64,000 nucleotides of DNA, from positions 4,265,475-4,329,474 of the forward strand of contig NC_088775.1 of the NCBI RefSeq assembly GCF_954871325.1, given 5' to 3'. The notes below the pieces were generated by a model. That model saw only the letters and a program-made list of their open reading frames with translations, was not told the DNA's origin and searched no databases. This DNA comes from Gordionus sp. m RMFG-2023 (Eukaryota > Nematomorpha > Gordioida > Chordodea > Parachordodidae). Position 1 is the first letter of the stretch. The number at the start of each line of letters is the position of its first letter. The position numbers and the translations under genes were made by a program. This document shows, one piece after another, positions 1 through 35,239 of the stretch.

Positions 1-87
1 TTTAATGAAATTATTTATAACTTTTTTTAAAAGTGCCAAATTTTTATGATAAGTAATAGTATATTATGTTATATATATAATCGCGAT

Positions 88-175
88 TTAAAATATTAGG
101 CCAGGCCCGGGTATTTGAAAAATTTTTTAAAAAAAGGACCCGGACTCCAAAAAAAATTTGCCAAATATAATGATG
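88..175. mobile_element. GC-rich hAT-type MITE fragment in gamma-COP intron 21
   Basis: A short block with GGCCAGGCCCGGG and GGACCCGGACTCC interrupts AT-rich intron sequence. The same alternating GGCC/CCGG vocabulary marks the elements at 27959-28330, 30395-30490, 34918-35231 and 50648-50967. No complete ends are visible here, so it is a fragment. Confidence 0.45.
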
Positions 176-201
176 ATTTTTAAATTATTCATATTAACAA
201 C

Positions 202-22148
<21,947 letters not shown>

Positions 22149-23095
22149 GTTTTATCAGATGGTGACGTTAAGCTCTAATTTTGGCTATTGATAATGCACG
22201 TCGACGGATAATTGGCCCTAAAACCAATAATATTATTGATATCATTGACTAAACCATGACCATTTTTTATAATATATGTGTTAAATAGGCAAACATTTAA
22301 TAAGCTTATTATATAAATATTGAGTAGTGATAGTTACAATTTGGGTTAAATTCTTTTTAAAGGAATGATGTAGCTTCTAATCTGCTAGAGAATGTATAAT
22401 GCAATAATAGTATTAATCAGATAGTGATAAGTTAATTTATTCTATATATATATATACACTTATTTAAAAATATATAAAAAATTTTAATAGTTTGTTAAAC
22501 TATTTTTAATATGTAAATCAATAACTAGCTTCATTAGAAGTATTATATACCATTATTATAATATCATATCTTATAGGCCATAGCATAGAAATTTCTAACT
22601 TAAATTGAAAAAAAGGGCACGAAAAATTGCCCCCATCTGAAATCAAATTCACTTAATAACTCTCAGACCACTAACCTACCATTTATCATTAAAAATAACG
22701 AGTTTTGTATTTATTACTAATTTATCATTTGATAAATAATTTTTATTTAGTTTATAAAATATAAAAAAAGTTTTTCTTTTGCAGTTACAAATTAGAAACA
22801 ACATTGCTCAAAAATATGCATATTCTTATACAGGTCATGTTGTGATTAATTCAATAATTAGCCCATATCTTACGAATACTCGAATACAATCTTCAGATAA
22901 TGAATAGGCAAGTTTTTAATTATGGAGAGACTTTACATGTTTCTTTTTCATTTTAAAAAACTTTAATTCAATTCCAGTTGGTATATTACAAGGACAAAAA
23001 TAAATAAATACTTTAAACATGTTTTCATCACAAAAATATTTCTATCCCCTTGACTAACTTTAAATAGAACTCACTTTCTTTAAACTTAAACATCC
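22149..23095. other. Sequence upstream of gamma-COP; no gene seen
   Basis: AT-rich DNA between the gamma-COP start codon and a LINE. It should contain the promoter and 5' UTR of gamma-COP. I see no distinctive promoter motif, only TA-rich runs such as 22441-22455. No coding similarity on either strand. Confidence 0.5.
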
Positions 23096-23099
23096 TCAC

Positions 23100-25404
23100 C
23101 TCATGACCTTCTCATCGGGTGGCCACTCCTCCCAAATCGACTTCTTCCTATCCAATATCCACAGCTGGTTTGCAGATGTAAAGGCCATCCTAAATATAAA
23201 TGTATCAGATCACAAATTAATTAAAGCACATATAAAAATACGAAGTGAAGAATGGAGAAACAATAACACCAGGTGCATCTATAGCACAACACGCGCAGCG
23301 CCAGAACAAACTCCCAAATGGCACTTCACCAACATAAACATAACAGCCTACAATGATACAATCTGCTCAGACATAGCTAGAATTATCCAGTCCTTATCTA
23401 CCAAATCATTAGAAATGTTGGACAGATTTCAAAAGTGCAATTTTCCAAGCCTAATACTAAATCATAGCCAAATACCAAAAAGAGAATGGCTCTCAGTAGG
23501 AACAAAAAACTTAATCTTATCAATAAAAAACGATAGCAGCCGCAATTTAGTACTATGGAGAAGTATTCAGAGATTACTACGCAGTGATCGAAGGATTTTC
23601 TTAGCAAAGAGAGCAGAAGACATAGAAATGGATATAAGAAATAACAAACTCACGACGCTTACAAAAAGCTCAAACACTTCTGCAAACCAGCATGCTTCAA
23701 GAAATTACCTATACTATCTCTACAAGATAACAAATACACAGACCCTGAAGAGCTAATGGCCATCTGGACAGACTTCTATATGTCAGCCTTCGAGTCCAGG
23801 ATCCCTTCCAAGATAGCGAGCCTCCAACAGACAGGCTTGCCATTACCCCATTCCGATTTCTCCCTCATAGAAATCAACAGAGCCATAAGCAAGCTAAAAA
23901 AACAATAGGACTCCAGGCTCTGATGGGATCAGAAATGAACATATGAAAGCTGCTCCAGAAATCACTTCTAAATATCTATTAGCCATATTCACAAAAATAT
24001 GACATTCAGGCAAAACCCCAGATGATTGGAATAAATCCACAATCTGCAACCTCCCCAAGATACTCCATTCTTCATCGTTCGCAGATTACAGAGCCAATGC
24101 TCTCATTTCCGCAGTCTCAAAGGTGTTCATGGTGCTCCTGAAGAACAGAATCCTCGCTTCTACCAAAAACCTCCCGTCAAGTAATATTTGCGCCTGCAGG
24201 CCAAATTAGAACATTAACGAACCCATCCTAGCTCTCAAAATCCACCTCCAGAAATGCTTCAGATACAAACTTCCCTTCATATTTACTTTCATTGACTATA
24301 GCAAAGCCTTTGACACCGTTAAACACGATGCCCTTTGGGAGGCTCTAGTAGAATGTAATGTTGATCAAAACATAATCAAAATCTTGAAATATCATTACAA
24401 TAATTCTTGGGCTAGGTTACAGCTAGGCCGTACTTTCTCTCCTTACTTCAGGATCAGAAGAGGCGTGAAACAAGGGTGCGTTCTAACACCTATTCCCTTC
24501 AACGTAATGATACACAAAATCATAAAAGAAACCACGAGCACCATGAACCTAGTCGATCTTTCATCAAACAATACAATATCAATCATCTAATAATCATCTA
24601 GTACGCAGACGACCTGGTTTTAATTACCAAGTCAAGAGATGAGACAATAGACTTACTAATAAGTCTCTGCTTCCACAGTAACAAAGTCGGCCTAACCATC
24701 AACTTCAATAAAACTTTTATCATGCCATCCCCAGATGCGTCAATAGATAACTTAACATTTGAGGGGAATGAAATCAAAATAGTCAATAACTTCAAATATC
24801 TTGGCGTGCTTATTGATAATAAAGGAAACATCAGTGGCGAAATCGAAGCCCGACTAAAAAATGCCAAAATAACCTTCATGAAATATCACAAACTATGGAC
24901 AGCCAGAAAGATCTCAGTCAAAACGAGACTCCGAATATTTAACGCTACAGTCATTCCAGTCCACCTCTACTGCAGCGACACTTGGGAAATAACCAGACAA
25001 AGAAAATACAGGTTTTCGTAAACCGCTGTCTGCGCCAGCTCAACGGTATTTTCTATCCAAGATTAATTTCAAATGCCAGCCTATGGCGAATCCCAAAAAA
25101 CGTCCCGATCGAGACTACTCTCAAAAAAAAGACACATCCAACTCTTTGGTCATACCATCAGAAACTTTAGACAAAACATAGTTCATGAAGTTATAATCTG
25201 GCTCCAGTCTCATGAACGTAAAACCTACAGTAAATGCAAGTCATATTGGCTGTACAGAACGATAAAAGAAGTCAAAAGCCTAAATCTGACGATGGAACAA
25301 TTCATACATCTAAACAATAATAAAAGCTCAATAAAAAAGCTTCTAAAAATCAAATCGAGCTACCTATACCCTCCAAATCTCTCAGCCCCTCTCCCTTTAG
25401 CATA
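23100..25404 (+). mobile_element. 5'-truncated LINE with endonuclease end and reverse transcriptase
   Basis: The plus strand begins within the APE-type endonuclease C-terminus (SSGGHSSQIDFFLSN, VSDHKLIKAH), then linker, then reverse transcriptase: FIDYSKAFDTVKHDALW, IRRGVKQGCVLTP, YADDLVLITKS, FKYLGVLIDNKG and LHLYCSDTWE-like, then CLRQLNGIFYPRL. The frame is interrupted several times (the piece around 23745-24390 is fragmented), so it is inactive. C-terminal coding ends near 25404. Clade not resolved; RTE or jockey/CR1-like. Confidence 0.8.
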
Positions 25405-25615
25405 AGCAGCACCTTCCTCCAGCCATGGTAAACATACATTTATTTATTTATAAAACTCCTCATGTACCTAACCTTGATATAACTATCCAAAATATACTTA
25501 ACTTATACAATCACTTCTCTAATCTAATAATCTTAAGTAGTAAGGCAGGTTTATTAACAAAATATATCATATTTATATTAAATAAACAAATTCAATATAG
25601 ACCATAAACTTAAAA

Positions 25616-25852
25616 TTAACCAATACCCCTCCCTATAATATACATTTTACTTAATCGGGTACGGGCTTTTCTCTCTCTTCTTATCTCCCGTAGGCGTTTA
25701 AGCAAGTGGTTTCGCCTCTTGCGCGCACATGTAACTGCAGCCTGCCCAAAAATTGTGGATGGGTTCATCTCATAGGCTACCCCCAAATTTCTTAACCCAA
25801 TTAGATGGGACGAGATAGTCCAAGCGTAGCTCTGCTGTTTCATATAGCGATA
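25616..25852 (-). CDS. Unidentified GC-richer open frame
   Basis: The minus strand encodes about 75 residues, including QSYAWTISSHLIGLRNLG, EMNPSTIFGQAAVTCARK and a strongly basic tail (RNHLLKRLREIRRERKAR). Base composition is clearly higher in G/C than the surroundings, as in the later gamma-COP exons, which hints at real or formerly real coding. No start context, splice partner or family could be recognised. It may be a lost exon or a piece of a mobile element. Confidence 0.3.
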   Translation of the reverse strand, partial: YRYMKQQSYAWTISSHLIGLRNLGVAYEMNPSTIFGQAAVTCARKRRNHLLKRLREIRRERKARTRLSKMYIIGRGIG

Positions 25853-25869
25853 AAGGGCGATTGCGCTTA

Positions 25870-27955
25870 TTATGACGTATGACGGAACTTTAAGTTTTTG
25901 TAAAAAGATAGTTTAAAATCAAACCCATTTAAAAATTTAACGAACAAACTAGTCACTAACTATTTTAAAATTAAATTATAATTTTTTTTTATACTAGCTG
26001 CAACTACGATTTTTGTAGAATGACCATTTTATATAATTATTTTTTAAATCATCATAATATAATAAAGGTGTTTTTTGAAAAAAAATTATTATCAAATTTA
26101 TATTATTTAATTTCTTTAAATCAAATAATCATATTACATAATAATATTTGAATATGATGTAATATTGCTCTGCTATTGCTAGATTGCACTGACAAATAAA
26201 AATTAATATATATTTTTTAATGAAATAACTTCCATGTAATTTAAGTTTTAATTGCTTGATATTTGTTAATTTATTATTATATATTGTTAGATATGTATTA
26301 ATTTGAATAGGGAAATTTGGATAGTCAGATTTTTGTTAACATTGTATTTGTGAAAATACATTGGAATATAATTTGCATTGTAAATTTAAATTTTTTGAAC
26401 CCATTATCATATATCTGTCTTTATTATATAAATTTTAACATTCTGGGGTCATATAAATTTTGATCATTAACTGTTTTATCTTAATATAATAAATATTAGA
26501 AATATTTAATAAAGATTTTACCCTTTTTACAATTTGTATCAAATTAATATTGAATCCTATTCTAATTTGACTTCACATTTTAGTGCACACATAGAAATAT
26601 GTCAAATATTTTGAGTATGCTATAAATCAACTATTAAATCCTAAGTAAAATTATTTTATATTTCTCATAGTCATGAAAAATAGAAGTAAATTTCATAACT
26701 CATATGCTCCAAGAGTTCATTTTTAATATTAAAATTAACTAAAATTTTAACCACTAATTGGTTTGTAATAAAAAATGATATTTATATTTAAATATCGATT
26801 CAGAATATATTTATTAGAAATAATGGCTTAAATTTTAATTTTAAAAAAATATTGGTTTCTTTTGAAATTTACACTTAGAACAACTAATTTATTCAACAAA
26901 CTTGCAAAATACTGTTAGTTCCCGAGCCAAACCGCTCGAAAGCCCCCCCCCCCCATTTTATGTTTACATAAAAATCATAGCTGTTCTCTGGTTTACTTTC
27001 AAACAAACAATCTGTTATACTTACTAATCTTAAATTTGCCAATCTCGAAAATGTTTAATGAGTCAATGCGATCCCCAGTCAACTGGCTTTCCCCTCATTC
27101 CTTAACAGGTGAAAATTTTAATTGTACTTCAAACTGCTTGTAATATCGTTTTATCTTTCATTTGTAGAGCTATATGGCATGTGGGGTAAAATTACAGAAG
27201 TCTATAATTATTTCATCTTTCAATGTTGCAGCGCTACTTTTAAAAGAGAGCATGCATTGCTGCAACTATTTTCCAAAAAAAAGTGTTCTAAAAAATAGCT
27301 CGCTATAGTTATTATATTTTAAATGTATAGTAGCCATTTTAGTAGCAACTTTAAACCTTATTTCTAATTTTTTTTTCCCTTTGCAGTTCCAATTATATTT
27401 TTTTAATAATAATAAATGAACTTTTAATTCACATTTGGAATATAATAAAATAACATATTTATTATAAATAATTAATACATTTTGTATTTGTTTTATAAGG
27501 GAAGACGCCTCTCAAAGTTTTCATCTAATATAGGTAATCTCTTTTTACAGATAACATCATTTGCTAGACTATATAATCTCTTAACAGGAGAGTGGGATAT
27601 GGGTATTATTATGAAAAGTGGTTATAAAAAAGGAAAATCTTCAAATATTATGAGATCGGATGTGGATGTTCTCAAAAATTAGTTATATAATCAATATTAT
27701 TTATATCATCCTCATGGGAAATATCATCAAAAAAGATACACCGGTGTTCTAGCTTTGTTATGTTTTAAAGAAGATAAAATGTATAGTTCCTGAACTAATC
27801 AACTGATTCGTTTATACATATTTATCGTGTTCATCTCTAGTTTCAACCATTCCAATTTTCTTATTTAAAAATTTCCTTGACTTGATTTCAATCTTTTCAT
27901 CTTTTTTTCCTTTATCATCTCTCTTAAAATAAAATATCTAAATTAAATATATATA
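25870..27955. other. AT-rich intergenic stretch, no gene recognised
   Basis: Mostly homopolymer-rich AT DNA with a C run at 26942-26954. A 66-codon frame at 27485-27682 (contains LLTGEWDMGIIMKSGYKK) has no recognised relatives and no splice partner, and is not called. Nothing else supportable. Confidence 0.6.
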
Positions 27956-27958
27956 TAT

Positions 27959-28330
27959 TAGTTATCTGCATCGGGCCTAATTTTACAAACCCGGCCCTGC
28001 CCTAAATTCTTTTCAAAAAAATTTTGCCGGCCCGGCCCGAACCCGAAATTTATTTTAAAAAAATTTACCGGCCGGGCCCGGATTTATTTAAAGATAGAAA
28101 TTTTTATAATTACTAAAAATAAAAGACATATGTTATATGGCGTTTAGTTTAAATAAATTAAATCAAAAATTTTTATTTCACATAAAAAAACTCAATATAA
28201 AATTGATAAATTTATAGATATATTTTAAAAAATTTCCAAGGTCCGGCCCTTTAAATAGAATTAGGCCCGAGCTACGGGCCGGGCCGGACTCGAGCCGGGT
28301 ACGGACCGGGCCTAACTTTGCAGATCTCTA
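27959..28330. mobile_element. GC-rich hAT-type MITE
   Basis: 372 bp with inverted ends (TAGTTATCTGCATCGGGCC and, from the right, TAGAGATCTGCAAAGTTAGG) and blocks of GGCCCGG on both sides of an AT core. Flanked by ATATATAT on both sides, compatible with an 8 bp duplication but low in information. No coding capacity. Confidence 0.7.
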
Positions 28331-28616
28331 ATATATATATTATATATTTATAACTATGAATAAGGGGTCATCTTCCAAAGTTTAAATAAATGCTTGAACA
28401 GAAGTGAAAGGGTTTGAATATATACACGATATTTATTCCAATAATAAATAAAATGATTTTTTAAAAAAAAATTAGTTTATATTCAATTCATCATTTTTAT
28501 ATATATTAATTACATTTTTCGAAATAAATTAATTAGTTGCTTTTTTAAACAAAAAAAAATGTCGCTACGCTACTTGAAAAATTTTGTTTGAAAGTTACTC
28601 TAACAGCATTATCATC

Positions 28617-28852
28617 TGTAATGTTTTATTAAAAAGCCCAATTTGGATCGATTTTTAAAATCGACACGATTAGGATTTTAGCTAAAATAATAGCGTGTAA
28701 GCCTCAAGAATTTGGCAAGTAGAAGCCCAAACCTTTCTGCTATCTATGAGCGAGATCAGCAGGCCTGCGCAATATTATTTTGGTTATAATCTTAATAGGG
28801 CCGTTTTTAAAAATCAGCCCGAATCGGGCTTTTTAACAACACTAGTTTGATC
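28617..28852. mobile_element. TAGTGTTGTTAAA-family MITE
   Basis: The right end reads (from outside) TAGTGTTGTTAAAAAGCCCG and the left end TTATTAAAAAGCCCAATTT, with GATTTTTAAAA just inside both. The body shares AAGCCTCAAGAATTT-type sequence with copies at 51453-51975 and 57094-57314. Non-coding. Confidence 0.65.
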
Positions 28853-29463
28853 AAAATATGTATCACTACGCATACGCTATCTACTATATGTTAATTTAGT
28901 AGTGAGATATCCCCGCATTAGACAGATATTAATTAAAAGTTAGCCCTTTTGCAAACTCTTATACCAGGTGAAGAGTTAGATCTATTCATCAGATCATATT
29001 CTAATGAAAACTGCAATCGGTGATAACCTTAAATGAAACAAAATTCTTTTTCTTAAACACAGAAACCCCTGTCCCTGGGGTCACCCCCCTCCTCGGCAAC
29101 TTCCGGCAAGGGGACCTTTCCTTTTTAATAAAAAAAATTAATACTCGGGAACAAGTTATCAGCTATCTCACGTTTCACAATGAACAAATCGCATCGCATA
29201 ACCATTAAATCGCAGTATTTTAAAAACTGAGGTGTGATAATTTGAGGCTTAAAAAAAGTTTAGCGTTTTTTATGAATTGGCACGAAAACTAGTAAAAAGA
29301 GATCTATTTATTACCCAGCTTATAGATAATATTACCCTGCATTTACAGTTAGCGTGAATTCGCGAGAATATACATAAACTTCCCCGCGAATTCGTGGTAA
29401 CTACGAAAGATCACAAAGCTGAAGACTTAGAAGATCAAAAAATAATTTTTTTAATTTGTGATT

Positions 29464-29540
29464 TCAATCATGAAATTTTTAAATTTTAGGTGAAATTTTT
29501 AAATTTTAGGTGAAATTTTTAAATTTTAGGTAAAATTTTA
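29464..29540. repeat. 20 bp tandem repeat
   Basis: Three to four copies of a 20 bp unit, GAAATTTTTAAATTTTAGGT, the last diverged. Likely replication slippage. Confidence 0.85.
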
Positions 29541-29635
29541 TCTAAAAACTTTTTTTTTGAGAATTCTCAAAAAGGTCTATTCTTTCAAAAAAAAAAGTCA
29601 ATCTTCAGAGATTAAAAATCTTTGAAAAATTTTTT

Positions 29636-29787
29636 TTTTTATTTTCAAGAGCATTTCAAACCATTTGATTTATAAAGAAAAAAATATATATATATTTAAT
29701 AATTTTTTTTTTATTTTCAAGAGCATTTCAAACTCTCATTTGATTTATAAAGAAAAAAATATATATATATTTAATAATTTTTTTTTA
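29636..29787. repeat. Two-copy ~75 bp tandem repeat
   Basis: The unit TTTTATTTTCAAGAGCATTT ... AATATATATATATTTAATAA occurs twice in direct succession with only small differences (CAAACC versus CAAACTCTC). Confidence 0.85.
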
Positions 29788-30394
29788 ACTGAATCTCTCT
29801 AATTCTTTTAAAAATTAAAATTCTCAAAGTTAATTTTTTTTTTTTTAAATAATTTATTTTTAAACAAAAAATATATGAAAAATGTAGAAAAATCAAAATA
29901 AAATAAAATATTATTGTTTAAAAAAGAAGTTATTATTTTAGAAAAAATGTCTTATCATTTTAACTGTTTTTTATTATATATTTTTTTCCCTTTTTGCAAG
30001 TGAGAAATTTTGACTCCAACAAGATCCGACCTGAAATGAAAATTAATTGCAATAACTCGACTCAATTTTATCTCCAGGCCGGGTCGGTTAGTTTGGTTTT
30101 CGAGTTGGATGAGATTTTACAGACCTCTAGTGTCTAGAGACCTCTAATAAAATTGATTTTTAGAAATGAAAAGTATTAATCTGTCATTTAAATCTTTAAA
30201 AATATACGATTTTAAAATTTTTTTATTAAAAAAAAACCATACTTAACTCACTTTACACCTAAACTTATTGAATGTTTATTAGTATAAATATCACCCCTAA
30301 ATTAATATTACATTTTTCTTGAAATAGCTTTGAACATTTAAAAAATGTATATATATATATATCAGATAAATCAAAAATATATATATTATATTTT

Positions 30395-30490
30395 TTTTTA
30401 AATCCGGGCCGGGCCTTAAAATATAAAACCCGGGCCGGACCGGGCCGTAAAAAATTTTTGAAAAAAATCCGGCCTCAGCAGGTCTCTGAT
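30395..30490. mobile_element. Fragment of GC-rich hAT-type MITE
   Basis: Contains CCGGGCCGGGCC, CCCGGGCCGGACC and a right end GCAGGTCTCTGA like the 27959-28330 element. No matching left end, so truncated. Confidence 0.5.
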
Positions 30491-30734
30491 ATATATCAAC
30501 AGGATGGAATTGGATAGATTTTTTTTTTACTATCTTAGCAAAAAATAATTTTTTATTTCTAGTTTTTTACGAGATAAAAATTATTTTATTGTATTTTTTT
30601 TTAAATAATTTTTTGATTTATTAAAATCACTCGCACTCTTAAATTTTATCAAAATTTGTATAAAATATTTTTTTAAAAAAAGATTTACTGATTGATAGAT
30701 ATATGTATATTTATAATAAAGATGCTTCTTGGAC

Positions 30735-31170
30735 TAGTGTTGTTAAAAAAAATACCAGTTACAGAGTTTCTACTACTTTTCCTTCAAAAGAATAGTCAAT
30801 TGCCTGCATTTTAAAATACATCCAATCGGACTGATTTAGATTTTAGACCAAAATAATATTGAGTAAGCCTAGTGTACTTTAGTCAACTATAAAACAGCGT
30901 AGCCATTTTTTTTATCCAGAAATATTCTAATCAATCTTCAAGTTGAGACTCAACTTAGAACCTTAATTCGAATTTTTTTAGGCTAAAATCCTTACTCTAA
31001 GCTACAATAGAGATGGTTAAAGTTAGGTAATTTAACAATACTAAGTAAGCCCCTCCATATATGAGCAAAATCTCCAAGGCTTACATAGATATTATTTTTG
31101 AAGCCCAAAATCTTAATCTGGCCATTTTTTTTTAACTTATCTACCCGAATCGAGCTTTTTACCAACACTA
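30735..31170. mobile_element. TAGTGTTGTTAAA-family MITE, complete
   Basis: 436 bp with ends TAGTGTTGTTAAA and TTTACCAACACTA, flanked by TCTTGGAC (30727-30734) and GCTTGGAC (31171-31178), an 8 bp duplication with one change, as for hAT elements. Non-coding. Confidence 0.75.
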
Positions 31171-31178
31171 GCTTGGAC

Positions 31179-32757
31179 AAACAAAACACCTATTCTATTG
31201 CTAGCAATTATCTAAAATCAATAAAACGATTTTAAGAATGAGTATCTATTTTAAAAAAAACAATAAGGTCTAAATGTTAACGGAAATCGATATTGAAAAT
31301 TTATTTAAAAAAACCGCTATAATTTAAATGTGGTCAATTAATGTATAATATATGATAATATTATATCTAGAGAGTTAAGAAGGAGTAACGGGGCTAATCG
31401 GTCCAAGGGGCTGGTCAGTACATTTTATTTCCATTTTTGAACCAGTTTATAATTATTATTTTTTTAGTAAATTTAAACAAGTATAAAATATCTTTAAGAG
31501 GGTTTATCAAATTCGGGGTTTTATGCTTCGTAGATTAGAGGGGGTTTTTTATAGCAAATCATGTTTAAATTATCTATATTACCTGTTTTTAAAAAAAAAA
31601 ATTTGAAAGATCGGATTATTAAATATAAATCAATAGTAGTTTTAGGGTAAAATTGTCTGACATTTATAGGGTAAGGTTAGGATTAATTGCATGTTGGATT
31701 AGGATTCCCATTAGCTAGTTCCGCTATAAAATGATTTAAGTTTCGAATAATTTGCTTAAAAAGACCCCAAGATTCGCGATATTTTCTAATAATCGATATA
31801 AAATAATAAGTATATCATATTGATTATTTTTTTGAAAATAAGTTAAATTTAATTTAAAGAAGTTTTAACAGCAAATTTAAGTATAAATTATACATTTATT
31901 TTCGGGGCCTTGAAAATGAGAAGACGGGAAAGATATTTTTAAATTCCTCCAGGGTACAGGAGGTAAACCAAAAAAAAATGTAATGTTTCAACACAAAGTA
32001 TATACCTGCTAATTAAGTGTTGCTATTTTTTAAAAATCTCCAAAATTAAGGTTGGTTCATTATTGTGAATGTGGGATGATTGAGCTTTTTTAACTTGTAA
32101 ATATTGACCCCAAAATAATTATCGATATCTATAAACTTTATTATTATCGAATTCCAATAAACCGATATTATCGAAAGTATTTTTATAAAATTGTATTGAT
32201 TAATCAATATCTTTTTTTTAAGACAAGATAATGATTTTTTTTTGTTTTTCCAATAAACATCGATTTTCATTAAAAAATTTATTTTTTATTGTTTTATAGA
32301 TTTATAGATTTTTTTTTGATAGCCAATTGTATTGATTATAAATTTATCTAAATTCGATAAATTGATTTCCTATACTTTTTTTAATAAAAATTCGTATTTT
32401 AAAAAGTCTAGACAAAAAAAACGTTACTTTTCTTCATTACAAATTATTTAGGGAAAATTTAAAAGGATGATAAGGTGTCTGCGTCTTAAGTGCGTATGTC
32501 GTATGGCGTTTTCAAAATTCCAAGCGGGAATTTGTAATCTCCTTTTAAAATAATTTGCCTGAGTTCTAAATTTGTTCCTTATGATTTTGGACCATTTTGA
32601 CGCGAATTTTTGTGTAGGTGTTATATATATATTTTTTTTAAATTTATATGAAAAACCTAGATAAAAAAATATGTTATAATTAAATTAAAAGGTTTATAGT
32701 TCAAAAGTTCAAGGGTAAAATTTTATGAAAAATTCATCGGGGTGTTATATATTTTAG
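31179..32757. other. AT-rich stretch, no gene seen
   Basis: No coding similarity, element end or structured repeat beyond simple AT runs could be supported on either strand. Confidence 0.5.
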
Positions 32758-32759
32758 AC

Positions 32760-32925
32760 TAGTATTGTTAAAAAACTGGGTCGATAGCCAAAATTATATA
32801 TATTATGTAAGTCTCTAAACTTTTCTAACCATATATGAACAAAATCTTTGGGTTTACCTAATATTATGGCTAGAATCTTTAATTGTGCCATTTTAAAAAA
32901 TCGACCCAAATTCTACACTATATAT
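32760..32925. mobile_element. Partial TAGTGTTGTTAAA-family MITE
   Basis: Starts TAGTATTGTTAAAAAACTGG and ends around AAAAAATCGACCCAAATT, an imperfect inverse of the start, but lacks a clear right tip. Probably decayed. Confidence 0.45.
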
Positions 32926-33280
32926 AATATACCTGAGGAGTTATTATTTTATAGATAGAAATTTTATTTACTAGTGTGAGCTGCAAGCTATTACCCTCTG
33001 CTATAACGGTCAATTTTATAGTGATGCACAAATAAGAAGCTTGGCAGAAAAAAAATAGTAAACTATTCCTGCTTTTATCCCTACTTCTCGCAGAGCTTCC
33101 CGCCCGCGCCAAATATTAGCTAGGACGATTTTATGGTGAGTTCGAGTAGAGCAATTTTAAGGAAAAAAAAACTACCCTCATAATAATAATTAATGCTGGT
33201 CTAATTATATTTATAGTAAAACTTCTTTAATGCGGGCACCGTTGATGCCAAGATCCCCTACCCTTCCAATTTAACAAATA

Positions 33281-33432
<152 letters not shown>

Positions 33433-34039
33433 ATTGCCCATAATCAAAGGCATCATTTTAATATATAGTTATTGGAAATTTAATTAGGATTAAAAATTTT
33501 AGGTAAAATTAGGGAGTTACTCGAATTATCAATATTTCAAAAATTAGACAAGTTTGACTGAAATATAATATCGATTCTTGGAGGCAAATCGCCTATTAAA
33601 TTAGAATTTAAATGAAAGATGGACCCCAACTTTAACCGGAAATAAAAATATATTCGAACTTCTAACCCAATGGTTTTTTTTTACTATTAAATTATCATAA
33701 TGCTTTAAGTTAATGAGAGCCTAAATTAGTTAATTTTTATATCTATTTAACTTTTATAAAAAGACTTATAATTTATATTTTTTTAAGTACTGGCAGGGCT
33801 CAAACCTAAATATAAATTAAAAGATTCGGTCAGGTTCTAGCTTAGTAAAAGGGCTTTAATCTCTGTGTTGCCAAATATATTTTGGTGATGAGTGTGAATT
33901 TTTAATTATGCCGTGTTTATTCATTTACTATTTAAGAATTCTAGGAATCATTTTATTTTATATGAAAATATGATCACTATAAATAGGCTATGCTCGTAGG
34001 ATGGGGCAAAAGGTTAGAACATCTATTAAATAAATCTCT

Positions 34040-34128
34040 AGGGTTTGGACGATATTTTTTTCCGGCTAAAATAATTGAGTTAGGCGTTTTTAAAAATGGG
34101 CTTAAATCGAACCGTAAAACAACACTAC
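34040..34128. mobile_element. Right half of a TAGTGTTGTTAAA-family MITE
   Basis: ATTGAGTTAGGCGTTTTTAA followed by AATCGAACCGTAAAACAACACTA matches the right end of this family (compare 51920-51975). No left end identified. Confidence 0.45.
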
Positions 34129-34917
34129 TCTCAATCGTGGCCTCAGAATTGTAGTTATCTAACTTCTCCACGTTATATATATTCTTCATCAAATATATAT
34201 AATGGATAGTAAATTTATTAGTTGCGGTATCTGTATTTTAGCAAGATACATTTTTATTTAAAATAATTTATTGTTTTTGCACATATTTATTTATTCGAAT
34301 GTACAATAATTAATATATATATTTATTGTTTTTTATATGTTTACGAATTTAAGTTATTATAAAAAAGAACATCGTATTATTTATAACTGTCTGTACGATT
34401 ATAAAAAGAATATGTGAAGACGAATATATTTTGATTTTTTTTTACTATATGTAAATTATTATAGGGATATTAAAAATGAATAAAACTTTTAAACTTTACC
34501 TGTATTTAGATACATTTGAAAAGTTTTTTATTTTCAAGAAGGGGGGGGGTACGAGGTTTTAAAGTGTGAAACCTCGGAACCAATGAGTGAGATATAGAAT
34601 AACTATAAGTAGAAAAATTTTAACCGAATTTATAATCCAAACTTTTGTTGGACTTCCATTTCATTGTAAAAAATAATTTTTGAAATGTCTATTTTAAATT
34701 TTAATAAATTGAAATAATTAACTTTTTAAATATTTAAATAAGAGTGAAAATTTTTAATTTTTAATAGATTTTTGCATAATAAATTTTATAGTATTTATGC
34801 AGGCTCTCCTTTTTTTTTAGAATATAAAAGATTAATATTATTTTTTTCAGAATTGTTATTAGATACTTTTCAAATGGATCAAGATACAGTTTCATCGACT
34901 AAAAACTTATATAGAAC

Positions 34918-35231
34918 TGAGACTTTCATGAGCCTTAATTTTTTTTAATCAGGCTCGACTTAGGACAGCAAAAAAAATATATTATAGACCCAGGCCCGAC
35001 CCAACCCATATTTAATATTTTAAAAAAAATTCCAAGCTCATAATGTTTCAAAAAAAATTTCTAAGACCGTATTCAAAATTTTTTAAAATTAATTGTATTT
35101 AATAAAATTCTAGTGTATATAGGCCATTGTATGCATTACACATGCTAGAAAATATATTTGGCTCATACCCGGTTCATGGGGCAGGATGGGCCTATGGGCT
35201 GTGGGGCATCTTAATCAATGAAAGTCTCTAA
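34918..35231. mobile_element. hAT-type MITE, GC-rich
   Basis: Inverted ends GAGACTTTCATGAGCCTTAA and, from the right, AGAGACTTTCATTGATTAAG, with ACCCAGGCCCGACCC and GGGCAGGATGGGCCT inside. 314 bp, non-coding. Confidence 0.6.
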
Positions 35232-35239
35232 TCTATATA

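Noticed and set aside
1-201. Last coding exon of gamma-COP
   Set aside because: Searched the minus strand for the expected C-terminal platform end; only AT-rich DNA and a GC-rich MITE fragment are present.
29020-29208. 62-residue open frame with a locally GC-rich stretch
   Set aside because: No recognisable family, splice sites or repeat relation; likely chance.
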